From assembly GCA_001584585.1 (NCBI GenBank), contig LSYV01000013.1, forward strand, positions 1,630,694 to 1,694,693: a stretch of DNA of 64,000 nucleotides, read 5' to 3'. Source of the DNA: Gonium pectorale. Its lineage: Eukaryota > Chlorophyta > Chlorophyceae > Chlamydomonadales > Volvocaceae. Made by a program: the position numbers and the translations under genes. Positions 12,104 through 24,200 of this stretch are shown in pieces. Numbering within the stretch: position 1 is the stretch's first letter; the number at the start of each line of letters is the position of its first letter. The notes beneath the pieces are model-generated. The model made no database searches and was not told where the DNA came from. It saw nothing but the letters and a program-made list of their open reading frames with translations.

Positions 12104-12130
12104 AATAATAATAATAATAATAATAATAAT
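12104..12130. repeat. (AAT)n microsatellite
   Basis: About nine AAT units, then interrupted copies to about 12137. Confidence 0.9.
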
Positions 12131-12342
12131 GATAATAAGCTTGAAGCAATTCATGTTTGCGCCTGAGCGGCAGGAGCAGGGTGGTTTGAAATCAGAGCTC
12201 TGTTTGAACTTCGCTCCGAAACCCGAAAATGTACGGAAGTCTCCACGGCCTTGCTGGTGGCCTTCATAGCCGTTGACCTCGCGTTATACCTCGCAGCCAC
12301 ATCATATCAATTCCCTGAGACCGGAGTCAAGCTAGGGAAACC

Positions 12343-13800
12343 ATGTTCGCCCTTTCTGCCAAGTCTGCTTCTGGCCTGTCGCTGCAGAGGTGTGTTTGCT
12401 TTGTATTGCTTTTTCATAGCGTATCACCTTGTAGACGAGGCCCTGACTCCATTTCGAAACTGGCACAACGGCTTGCAGGCGCGCTCGGTCCTCGGCTCGC
12501 GCCGCGGTCCCGGCTCCGGCCCAGAAGCGTAAGTTGGGTTATGCCTGATGTTGGCTTCGACATCATAGCTAGACACTGCACTGAACGTTTCCGGCACCGT
12601 TCAATCGATCAATCACTTGCTGGCCACAGTTGCTGGCCTTGGGTTGCTAGCCTCAGCACGGTTAAAGGAAGGGGCCTAGGCGCCCTGTGTAGAGTACTAG
12701 CTCGCTTGTGCGTCGCTCTGTGACTCCCGCTCCCTTCCGCAGGCGTCGTTCGCGTCCGGGCCGAGGAGACCCCGAGCACCCCCAGCACGCCTGCCAGCAC
12801 CGACGACGGTGCCGCGAAGCTGCAGGCTCAGGCGGAGGAGCTTCTGAAGACCGTTCAGGTGAGCCTTTGCAGTTGCATCAGGCTGTGGCTTTTGGGTGTG
12901 TCGCACGGCTGGCTTGCGCTCCTTATGTATAGTGCATAACTTTCTATCAAGGCTTCACTGCATTGCGCTTGCTGTCGCTTGCAGAGCAAGTGGGAGTCCA
13001 CGGACAACAGCGAGAAGCCCGCTGCGATTGCGATCATTGTGTGAGTATGCCTCTGGTGCGAAGCAAGCGCAGTGTCGGAGCTGGCCATCAGAGGAGAGAA
13101 ACTTCTGCGCGGGCCGAGGTCGTTCAGCTGAACACATGCGCGGGATATTAGAATGGGTGGGCTGAGAATAGTGGTCACGCGTTGAAGCGAGCCCGGATTT
13201 TCGGCACGGTGGCGGTGGCCTGCCGTGCGTTCGCGCGACGTGGAATAAAATGGCACATCCGTGCTCTGCTTCGCTCTTTGCAAGCACTTTGCCGTTCTGC
13301 TGTGAGAAGCAAAGAAACACGGCTGCTGACCGCCCATCCTTCGGGTCCCGCCGCACAGGGGCGTCGTCGTTGCCCAGATCGCCATTGGCGCGACTATCGA
13401 CGCTGTTGACCACATCCCCGTCGTAAGTGCTGAGGGTGCCGTGTATCGCTGTGGTGAAGGTATCCACTCGCCTCAGCGCTTGTCGAACCCTCGCCTGGGC
13501 TTTGTTTCGGTGCCTCATCACCATCTCAGCAAGTGGGTTTCATCCACGCCCGGCACAGGTGAACAAGGGCCTGCAGCTGATCGGCGTTGCCGTCACCTCG
13601 CTGTTCTTCTATCGTTACTTCACGGACCCTGCTGAGCGGTACGTTGACGGAAGAGGAGGGCTTTCGTTCGTATGCGGTGTGCATGCGGCCGCTACCAGCT
13701 CGGATAACCCTTGCTAAATGGTGATCTCACCCTTGGTCACAGGGAGAGCGTGAAGAAGAGCGTGGACGCCTTCGTCAAGAGTGTGACCGGCGAGAAGTAA
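12343..13800 (+). CDS. CURT1: CURT1-type thylakoid curvature protein (CAAD domain), chloroplast
   Basis: Seven exons close in phase: 12343-12389, 12479-12528, 12743-12858, 12985-13040, 13359-13422, 13559-13638 and 13743-13800, giving 156 residues. The first ~40 residues are Ser/Ala/Arg-rich without acids and end in RVVRVRAEE, a typical chloroplast transit peptide with a V-R-A cleavage region. A soluble linker and amphipathic stretch follow (AKLQAQAEELLKTVQSKW). Next come two membrane helices, around AIAIIVGVVVAQIAIGATI and LQLIGVAVTSLFFYRYF, separated by DAVDHIPV, then a charged amphipathic tail (ESVKKSVDAFVKSVTGEK). This is the CURT1/CAAD layout; such proteins oligomerise at grana margins and bend thylakoid membranes. 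The close match of helix 2 and the FxYRY end to the family makes the call firm. Confidence 0.9.
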
Positions 13801-14202
13801 AGTGCCAAAAAGCGGCGGAATCAAGCAAGCAGCCGTCAGGCATGCACCAACGGGGCTCGAAATGCCATGGGGACGTGTAGGCGCAGTTGCGCATGAGAAG
13901 ACAAATGTACCAAAATACCACTTGTACGACGCGGTCATTACGCCGAGCCCACCTGACGGGAACGGATAGGATCAGCCGGGATTTTCTGCTTGACCGGCGC
14001 TGAGCAATTTGATTCTTTACGTGTACGCGGACGACTTCTTTTGCTATACTTGCTGGCGCGGATGCATTCTTTTTGGAGGCGAGATTGGATCCCTCCTTCA
14101 CCGCACACCAGACTGGCGTTGCGTCATGGTGAGGATGAGCGTCGTCTGGATTCAAACCCTGGTGCTGCAGCAGGCCGTGCTCCTGGTCAGGCTGGACACA
14201 CG

Positions 14203-14207
14203 TGTAA
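14203..14207 (+). terminator. Candidate polyadenylation signal TGTAA for CURT1
   Basis: TGTAA is the usual signal in volvocine algae. Here it lies about 400 bases after the CURT1 stop codon. The motif is short, so this is only suggestive. Confidence 0.3.
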
Positions 14208-14410
14208 AGTCAATCTGAGTACTTCTTGATTCTTATGCAGGAGCTTCCAGTAGTGCACGCAATTGCACTAGTAGCACTTGCAACCACGATTAGGATTAGA
14301 GACCCTCCCTGTGCCCAAATTTCCGAGGCATGTGTGCGTAAATTACCGTAGCATGTGTGCGGAACCCACAGAACTACGAAACGAAGTCAGAGTTGAATTC
14401 GTGAGCGTAC

Positions 14411-14466
14411 CTTGCCCAGGCCCCTCGCCGAGCACGTACTTGCCCAGGCCCCTCGCCGAGCACGTA
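14411..14466. repeat. Perfect tandem duplication, two 28-base units
   Basis: The unit at 14411-14438 (starting CTTGCCCAGGCCCC and ending GAGCACGTA) is repeated exactly at 14439-14466. It is a recent local duplication in a UTR or intergenic position. Confidence 0.9.
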
Positions 14467-15208
14467 AGTTCGGCCCATATGCCATCATATCACATCAGAC
14501 GTTTATCCTTACAACCTTTCGGTCAAGTCACCGTATGCATGCCGAGCTGGCTGCCACATGCACATTTGCGGGCAAAGCAAAGCACATGAAGCCGTACACC
14601 GTGAATTGTACTCCCTTCATCAGACGTGTGCTGTGGTGGCACAGCCCGCACAAGACAAAACCCATGAAGCGTGAGCGATGCCGGCATGCCCTTGGCCCAC
14701 ATGTAAAAGAAGCAATATGGCGTTCTGACACTCAAAGCAGTTCAATGTACGAAATATCCAGGCACTGTACATCAGGTGTCGGTCAAGGTTGGAGCACAGA
14801 AGCCTGACTGTCTCTTAAAACCGCAGGCCTTCCATGAGCGCACTTGCTCGCGGCGCAAGTGGAGTCCTACGTCAAACTCCGTGGCGCATTGCAGCCACAT
14901 TCTTGTCCACCCTTTCCGGGCACCCCCAGCGGTCATTCTACTCTATAACAATTCATGAGCGCAGCGCCGAGCCGTGCGGACATGTACGGATGGCTACAAA
15001 CCAAACTTCGCCCGCATGTGGCACCCATCAGTACTGCCCAAGAAGCCCTGCTCCTCACCAACCTACGTATGCCGCGATAGCTAACATTAGCACTAGACTC
15101 TAGATGCTCGCCGGTCTTGAGCGGCGAGACGATGACGGGCTGCGCTCCCTGCCCGTTCACTCGCCCGCCCAGCAACGGAAGAGGCGACCGGCAGTCAGTT
15201 CCGGAACC

Positions 15209-18200
15209 TCACGACAGGGCCATGTAGCCCTGGCCAATGGTGATGGCGCATAGGATCTTGTCGCGCAGCTCGTCCTTTGAGATATAGCGTGGCAGGTCCA
15301 GCTGGCGGAAGCAGGTGTGCGCAGCCGGCAGCCGCGCAGTGGTATCGTTGGGGTCGTACATGCGCTCCACGGCCACCATGTGGAAGGCGGGGTCCATGGA
15401 GCCGAAGCCCTCTGCGGGCATGCCATCCGAGCCGCTCCAGAACTGCAGCAGTTGGCGGCGCTGCACGTCGTCAAACGACTCCGCCACGTCCCAGAACCAG
15501 GAGATGATGTCCTCCTTGCCCGTGTAGCCGTCCTCGTACCTGCGTGGGCAAGCAGCCTTTAATTGTGCAGGTGATGGCATCCAGACGCTGGATCTAAAGC
15601 ACTACGATGCACGAAGGCCACATGGCAAGTACGTGGACGCCTTGTTGCCCATGATGACTTTCGCCCACACCGCGCCACTTGTCGCCATCCGTACTGCCAC
15701 GTCCCACCCCGCCAGGGCCCAACCAAGCATCACCCACTTGCAGTGCCGCTTCAGGTCCTGGATGTCGATGCGCTGCTCGCCGCAAACCAACAGCTGCATC
15801 TCCTGGCTGCTGAAGCCGTACTTGTCCAGCAGGTCACGCGGGATGAGTGAGTGAAAGGCGTCGATCAAGGCGCTCATCTGCAGCTCCACCGCGCCCACCA
15901 GCATTTTGTGCGCCTTAAGCAGCACGTACTCGCGCTTGGTAGAGTTGGTGACCTGGAAGGGTGTTCCAATGGGTCAGCTAGTCAGCGCGCCTGCGACTAC
16001 TTGACATGGCTTCAAACGAACACCTAGAGGAACATGAAGGCGGAAGAGCCAACATGGTCATTTCAGCGCCGCCGCCGCACCTTGATGTGCTTGCCGCCGG
16101 GCTTCAGCGGAATGGCGTTGGTGCTCGCGTCGTCCGTATCGCAGCACGCAAACGGCGAAGCGGCGGCGCCCGCAGCCAGCGCCGCCGCCGTCGGTGTTGA
16201 CGCGTCGCCATCTGTCGCCGTCCCGGCTGCACCGCCCGCCGCCTGCCCCGCGCCACCGGCCACAACGGACGCGCTCGTGGCGGCGCTGCTGGCGCTGGGA
16301 TGCTGGAAGGCCCACACAAAGTTCTCGAAGATGAGGCCATCGATGTCCATCGAAAGGATACTCATGAGCGAGCGGAACTCCGTGGGGTCCAGCTGCTGCA
16401 GGTCCACGAGGCTAAGCGGGTTGCCCAGCAGCAGCTTCCAGAAGGGCTCGCACAGCGGCAGGTTGAGCGTGATCGGCCCCAGCTCCTTGCCACGGGCGGC
16501 GCTCTCCACAATGGCCTTGGCCATGAACAGCCCCACGAAGGCAAACTTCTTCAGGTGCGCGGGCGACGAGGACGTAGGCGTGACGTAGAGCTGGTTGCGC
16601 TGCGGGCCGGCGGTGTAGAAGAGCTCGGGCGAGCCGCGCGAGATGGCGGAGGAGAGCGTGGAGAACCACTCGCGCGTCACGCCGCCGCTGTCCATGCCCG
16701 CTTCGCCGATGAAGGTGACCTTGAGCGGTTGGCGCCACACCGCGTGGCCCTTACCCGCGAAGATGGCTACCGAGTCCTTGAAGCAGCGGCTGCGGCGGAT
16801 CTGAGGGTTGAATGTGGCACAGCACGAGTGAACGATGAGCGCAAGAGTTGTAGGAAGGCATCAGCAGCACCGCGTGAGATACATTATTTCTGATTCTTCA
16901 GATGTAAAACGCGCAATACTCGCATCGACATGACGCGCATCAATTGTTTAGTCACGAGCCCGGCGCAAGCTAACGCACCTCGAGCTTGTGCACTGGCCCA
17001 TCCGCCGCCATCTTGGCCACCTCCTGCAGGAACATCTTTCGCCGCATGCGGAAATCCTGCCGCACCCAGCGCCGGTGCACGGCATCCATGCCCACGCCCA
17101 GGCTGCTGGACGGTCCGGGGCCCGCCATGGGCCGCGGTTGCAGCGGCAGCATGAGCATCTCCTCCACCTGCTCCCAGCTCAGCGTGGCGGCCGACCCAAG
17201 GAACGCCAGCCGCCCACCCAGCTCCTCAAGCACTGGCAGCACCTCAGACTCGAGCGAGGCCACGCCGCCGGGCGTGGCGCAGCGCAGCGCCAGCTTGGCG
17301 AACGTTTCGGCCCACATCACCATTTCGGCGGTGCCCGGTGGCCGCGATATGAGGTTCTTGAGGGTGGCCGATGCCAACGACTCGCGCACCGCGGATAGCA
17401 AGCCCAGGGGCCCTTGCTCCGTCAGCAGCTGCAGGAGCACCACGCCGAAGGCGTAGAAGCTAATGGGTGTCTGCGAGTCAAGCGACGCAAACAGCGCCGC
17501 GGGGTCCGTGTAAGCCATGTCGCAGTGCAACGGCGCGGCTGTGCCCGTGCCGGAACCCGCGGCGCCAAACGCAGAGGGCGCGCCGACGCCGAGCAGGCTG
17601 CCGCCACCGTCGCCCAAAGGCCCCAGCGCCGACTCCAGCTGGTTCAGCAGAACGGGCAGCATGCTGAGCTTGCACTGCTGCGCGTCAACCTGCACGTTGG
17701 CAGGCGAAACTAGCGAGCGCAGAGCGTGGGGTGAGAGCAGGAGCATGCCCGCTTGCTGCTGCTGCTGCAGGTCCTGCTGTGACGAGCTAGGCCCGCCAGC
17801 GGCCGTGTCGTCGCCGCCAAAGGCCTCGGCCGCTGCGGCGGAGAGTAGGTCCGTTCCTGCACCCGCACCGGTGGGCCGCAGGTCCTGAAGAAAGGCGAGC
17901 GCCTTGCAGATATCGGACCCGACGCGTACCACTTGCTGCCAGCTAAGCAGGCCGCGCTCCAGTCTTGTGTTGAGGGACTCCTCCCCAAACGCCTCCTCCA
18001 CCACCCATAAGACCTGATGCTGTTGGTAAACCTGCTGCTGCAGGCGCTCCGCGGCCAGGCTGGCCGCCTGAGCGGGAGCGGATCCTGCAAGGTTGCCGGC
18101 GTTGCCGGCCTCCTCCGCTGGGAGTATCTTGATTGGCGAAGGGCTCCGCAGCCCGCTACCGGGAGCGTGTGTAGGCCGCTGGGGCGTGGCAGCGCGGGAG

Positions 18201-21200
18201 GCTGGGGCGGACGCGGGTGCGGAGGATGGCGCGGAGAAGCCGTCGTCCTCGGCCCAGGCGATGGGCGAGGTGGCTTGCTGTATGCAGACGCCCAGCACGG
18301 AGGTGATGTTCGGGTGGGAGATGCAGTATCGGCTGTAAGCGCGGCGCAGCTCCAGATACGAGACGGAGTGGCTAATGGGCACCTTCCAGACGCGGACCTT
18401 GACACCCTTGAAGGTTCCCATGAAGACCTCCCGACCCTCTACCGTAATCGGTGCCGAGCCGCTGACCATCATGGCCTCCACCTGGTCCACCGTGAACAGC
18501 TGCACCGTGGAGACGCTGTCAAGCAGGTCGTCAAAGGTGGTCTGCGGCATGGACACGTGGTTGTGGTAGCCGGTGTCGGGCGCTAGCAGGCCGGTGGTGT
18601 CCGGGTCGTCGACGTCAAAGTCGTCCGTGGCCTGAAGGAAGACGGAAGGCAGATCAAGGTGGAAGTACAGTGGCGGCTGTTGTGAGGAAGGGATGGACTG
18701 TATAGCCCTCACCCCAACGCATCGCCGATTGTTTGTAAAGCTACGCCGCCTCATAGAGCATATCTCACACAACGATGTGCACCAGTGAGCATGCATAGCT
18801 CTGCGACTAAAAGAAAGCCAACCATTCAAGGACATTAGCATAGCGTTGTGTGAGCTGAATTACCTGGTCGTGCTCGTCGTCCGCTCCAATCGAGACCTTC
18901 GGCCAAGACTGCCGCAGTCCCGCGCTGCGCTCCCGCTCGTTCCGGCTGCTATCCGTCGCGCCGTCGGTCCCCGCGTGGTGCCGCCCGCGCGGCGACGGCT
19001 TGCCGCCAGCCGAGGAGGTGGGCGCGTCGGAGCCCCCGCCGGCTGCAGCGGCGGCGTGGATGCCTGCTGCGGCGCGACGACTTTTGTCCCGCATTACGTT
19101 GCGAACATCGTCAACACCGGATAGTCGCAACGAGCTCGAGCCGGCGCCCATTGGCGAGCGCGGCGCGTGATGCGCAGCAGAATGGTGGTGCGGCCGGATG
19201 GGGGAGTTGACCACCACGGGGGAGCGCAGCGCCGACCCCGGCCCCGAGCCCATGATGGTGGGCGGTGGCGCCGCGACAGTTAGACCAAGGTTGCCGATGC
19301 TGCCAAGGCCATCCAGCGCCGCTTGCCCGCCAGCGGCAGTGGCACCAGTGCCTGCAGCCGCCTGCGCCATTAGGTTGCCTCGCGCAACTACACCCTCCAG
19401 CTCGCCTGCATTACACATCATGCAAAACGGGCATTTGCAAGTTCATAACACAAACAGCTTGTTAACATGGTCATTCAGCAAAAGCTCCAAGCAAGGCAAG
19501 CAAGTCTTTTGACTTGCCGGGCTGCTCACCTATCCGTTGCATAGCGGCGCTCACGCGCAGCTGCATCTCCGCCGCCTCAAAGTTGCGGATGGCGGCCATC
19601 TCGGCGCGCGCCGCCTCAATGCCGCGGCGGCGTTCCCGCTCCTTAATGCGGATGATGGCCTCTTGCACCTCCCATGGCGTGGGGTCCTCCAGCTCGCCAA
19701 AGTCCCCCGAGACCTGCACAACGGCCAGCGCAGTCGGCAGGTGCGTTGGCCCTCCAGCCACCAGCGGCGGTTGCAGTGAAGACCTATACGAATTTGCGGA
19801 GGTACTCATCCCTCGGCCCCAACCTGCACAACTCGTACCCCTTCAGAAGCAGGAAGCCGGCTTACGCTTACGTGCGTGACGACCTCGCGCTCGAAGTCAT
19901 GCGGGTTGGCGGAGCGGGTGACAAGCAGTGCCTCCTCCTCAATAACCACCACCATGCGGCCACCAGGCTTGAGCAGCGAAAGGAAGGTGGGCAGATCCTC
20001 CTCGCTCAAGCTGGCATCGCAGTAGATGGCATCGTACGTGATGCCCTCGGTGCACTCGGGGATGAGCACGTTGCTGAGGCTCAGCTCCACAGCGGACACG
20101 CACCTGCAAGAGCAGTCCACGACAGTTCAGACCAATGCTATTTGAGGGCGAGCGCCATCGCAAGCGGCGAACGTACTTTGCGGGGCTGCAGCCCAGCATG
20201 GTGGCAGCCATGCTGGAGCCGGGCGCGCGGTCCAGCACCGCTAACCGGTCGCGCAGCTGCTTCATGTTGCTGCGAGCTGACTCCAGGCGCGACGAGACGC
20301 ACTCGATACCGTGCACCATGCCTGCGTTGTGCGGGCGCAAGTTTCTTTGGTGGCGGACGGACAATCTCAGCCTGGCAATATCTTGTCGTCACGTGGTGGC
20401 TCCAGATACAAAGCTTGAAGCAAGTTACCGTGATCTTTGGTAGCATATGCAAGGAATCTGTTAGCAACCAGGGCGGCGCACCTTTCTCGCCCACGAGACA
20501 TGCGGCCAGCGCGGTGACGTAGCCGGTGCCGCAGCCCACATCCAGGAAGGCGGTGGCGGCGCCGCTGACGCCCGCCGCGCTGCCGCTGCTGCCCGGGTTA
20601 AGCGCGAGGCGTTCCAGCGCCATAGCCACGAAGCTCGGCGGCGGCAGGGTCATGGTCGACCCATCCGACATGCGCACCGTGACCTTTTGGTCCCTGCATT
20701 ATGTATTGCAGAAAGATTACGTCAGTCGTTGATGTAATAGGACATGTCCTTGTGTATGAAGTGCGACCCAACAGATTCGACCGGGTCATATTTGCCTTTT
20801 CATGGTAGCTTAACGGCTTGCATCACGATTGCAGGAATGCAGCGCCGTCACCTGAAAGCCTCCCGGTGGCGATCCTTGGGGACAAAGAGGTCACGTGGAA
20901 TGACGAGCATGGCAGCCTCAAGGCGGGGCGGGATGATGCAGCCCTTAGCCTTGAGGATGTTGATCAGCTCCTCATTCGTGTGTTCCGACTTGCCGATGGG
21001 ACCAGGAGCCAACGCAGCCTACAAGGACGAAATGATTGTTGACCAAAGGGAAAAATCTACCCGGTGCAGTAGATAACTTGATTTGAGCGGCTTGGTCTAA
21101 GCAGCTTGAGAGCAGCGCGGCACTAAGGTTTACAAAGCGCGGTAATCATGACAAGCTCACCGACTGGCGCGAGCTCGTGATGGTGACGGCGGCGTGCAGA

Positions 21201-24200
21201 GGCCCCTTGACGCCCGCGATGGTGCCGATGGCTCTCCCACCGTGCGAAAACTTCAGCGTCCCCTCCTGCGTGGTCCCGAAAGATGCGGGCGTTAGCGAAG
21301 AGACGATAGCAGGTGTGCCACTGCTATCCCGAGAGTAGGCACACAGCGACGGAGCCGCGTACTGCATCGCAGAAGGCTCTGTAGCTGCAGTGCCCTTTTC
21401 AACAACGACTGGCTTTCAGAGCCAGGCCAGCAGGTGAGAACCGCACCTTGAGGTCCAGCGTCAGCGTGACCTCGCATTTGCCCTCCACGAACGTGAAGAT
21501 GGGCGCTGCCTTGCCCTTATGTTTGGCCGTAGAGCCGCGCACGGGCTTGGCCACCATCGACCAGTTGGACAGGTTGGTGACGTGGAAGTAGCGGCCGTTG
21601 ACGTAGAAGTAGCCGAAGTAGTCCAGCCCTATGCCGCAGTGCTCCTCGCCCAGCGAGCGGTTGAGCTCCATGGTGGGGGGCGCCACCCCTACCAGGAAGT
21701 TGGCCGGCTGCTGGCAGGGAAGCTGCTGCTCCAGCCTGTCAGAAGGGTTCCCGAAGGGGTGCTCCGTCGGCGTGGATGGCGTGGAGGGCTGGTTAAGGTT
21801 AACGCACTTACACGGGCAGTCATAAAACAATTACGCCTGGCCCAGCCTGCCCGGGCTGCCAGCCCTCGTAACCGACAAGGGGCGTACCTGACAATCCAAC
21901 TGTGCACCTCCGTCTTGGAGTACTCCCGCAGACCCATCACCGTCGCCTGGCCACTCGTCTCCTCGACAGCCCCCGTGGCCGGACTGACCACGGGGCGCAG
22001 CGTGCAAGACTGGCCATCCGAGGACAGCAGTGCATGCTTCGAGGCCTTCTGCGGGTTCCAGCGCAGGCTGTGTGCGAGATCCACGAACATGGAGCTTGAG
22101 TGGAGGGTAATTGAGTCCATGATGTTGTCCAGCGAAACGTATGGCCACACCTCGTCTGAAAAGGATGGGCATCCGGGGGAGGTGACGGGTTAGCTGCTGC
22201 AGGGCCGATTGGAAGTTGTGCGAAACCGGGATACATATGGCGTTTGCACGGGGCCTTGCAAGCCAGTCCGCCGACCATGTGCGGCGACCGAGCAAGCAGG
22301 CATGGCCTAAACACGGTGCACAGCCCAAAAAACATCCCTGAACAAGCAATAACACCAAGCACCTGGCAGTCCGTCACCGGCGCCCTGCAGCATGTTGTTC
22401 TTGAGGAACGAAATGTGGCGCTGGTCCATGTCCAGCTGCACACTGATCAGGTCGCCCTCAGCGTATGGCTCGGCGCAGCGTGTGATGAGCTTGCCCGCCA
22501 CGCGGATGGTGCCATTGGACAAGTAGTACGTGCGGTACTTCATCTCCTGTAGGCGAAGAAACGCATCATACCCAATAACTCGAATCGGTGGCACCAATGG
22601 TCGCCTGAGCATGCATACTTATATCTTATGTCAAGGGCACCAACCCAATAGTGCTTCAACCCATCGCACCTGCGGGTCCGCGTTCAGGTCGTGGCCGCCC
22701 ACCGTGACGCCCAGAAAGAGGTTCGAGTCCTCCACGTGGTTGATGTACACGTTCCAGCTGTGCTGCCCTGACGCCAGGCACAGCGTGCCCAGCACAGTGG
22801 CGTAGTCGCCCCCCTCGTTGGACATCTTGGTCACTGTCAGGCCGTCGATCACGTTGAGGTCCCTGCCAGCGCGCGCCTCGTCCCACCTGCAAAGTAAGAA
22901 GCATACGGTCAGGTTACTGCCTAGCTAGCCAGAGGGATCCACAGCGACATGGGATAACGTAGTTTATATCGCTAGCGCATATAGCCCCAAGAGCTGATAG
23001 GCAAGAGCCGTTCGCATACAACCTGACAGTTGAACGAAGCAATCGCACCAAGCCGGGTTTGGCTTGACCCTATTGTGTGGAGAGGAGTACCTAAGATGAC
23101 CAACGCAGCAAGCCATGGCAACATTCCGGGCATGGGTTCAACCCAACCCGCATTACCTCAGCTCGCCCGTGTATTCTCCGGTGTTGAGTACCGTCGGGCG
23201 GTTCTGGATCGTCACCTTGCTCTCCTCGCTGCCCATCGTCACCGCCGCCACCAGCGGGCCGCGCACACCCTCGAACGCCATGCCCAGCGCCTGGCCGTTA
23301 CGCGCGAAGCGGATGGTGCCTGCTGACAGGTTCACGCTAACGGTCAGCACGTCGCCATTTTTAAAGGGCTGGGTGAACTCCTGCTCCCGCCCGTCGAAGC
23401 GCTTGTCGCCGTCCGAGTGCAGCGCCCAGCCGCAGCTCGCGTCGCCCACGCAGCGCGCGGGGTCCATGGTGGGCGGCGCGACGCCCACCCACACGCCGTC
23501 GGGGCCGAGCGTGTCCAGAATGACATGGAACTCGTGGGTTCCGGTTCCCGCGTACTGGGTTGTGCCGCGCACGGTTGAGGGACCGTTGGAGGTGGACTTG
23601 GTGGCTGTCAGACAGTTGGGTGAAAGCTCAATGTCAGGGCCGCGGTGCTGCGTGTCCCACTCCATGTCCGCGAGGTGGCGCGGGATACGGTTGAGAAGCA
23701 GGCTGTAGCTGCCCAGCAGCGTGATTTGGTCCCCCTCACTGTCGCACGAAACAAAGGGATACAGGCGGCCGCGGATGCCGCGCGCGCGGCCCTGCTCCAC
23801 GCCGTTGCGGAAGAAAATGATCTCGCCCTGCGGTGGCACAAGGAAACAGGAATGGAGCCAAGGGAAGCACTGGGCGGACGGATATATGTGTCTGCCCGGA
23901 TGGCTAAATGAGGCCGAAGCTGAAATCAAAACAACGACTTTACGTCAAGACGCGCGGCGCTGGTGGCCTTGATTCAGGAGAAGCGGCGCTTGCCGTTGTG
24001 TACTTGTACCTGCTATGCCACAGCATCAACCGATCCAATGAATGCGGAGGACCCCACCTGGTCCGCATCCAGGACGCAGCCCACGGTGTCGCCCTTCTGA
24101 AAGTTGGCAGCGTTGGTTGCCACGCGCCTGCCCGCCACTCGGATGACGCCATTGGACAGGTAGTAGGTGCGATCCCGCAAGTCCTGCATATTCCAACGCC

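Larger units (their letters stand above)
9025..12342. other. Long intergenic region with simple repeats
   Basis: I find no exon chain with convincing protein features over 3.3 kb. Overlapping open frames on both strands at about 10580-11430 (up to 280 codons on the minus strand) lack domains and look like chance frames in GC-rich DNA. The region includes poly-C tracts and an AAT microsatellite listed separately. TGTAA at 9813, a usual algal polyadenylation signal, could end the thaumatin-like transcript with a 3' UTR of about 790 bases. Confidence 0.5.
13801..15208. other. Convergent intergenic region between CURT1 and the HECT gene
   Basis: It holds the 3' UTRs of two genes that point toward each other. 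On the minus strand TGTAA occurs at 14513-14509, about 700 bases past the HECT stop. There are no further exons. Confidence 0.5.
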
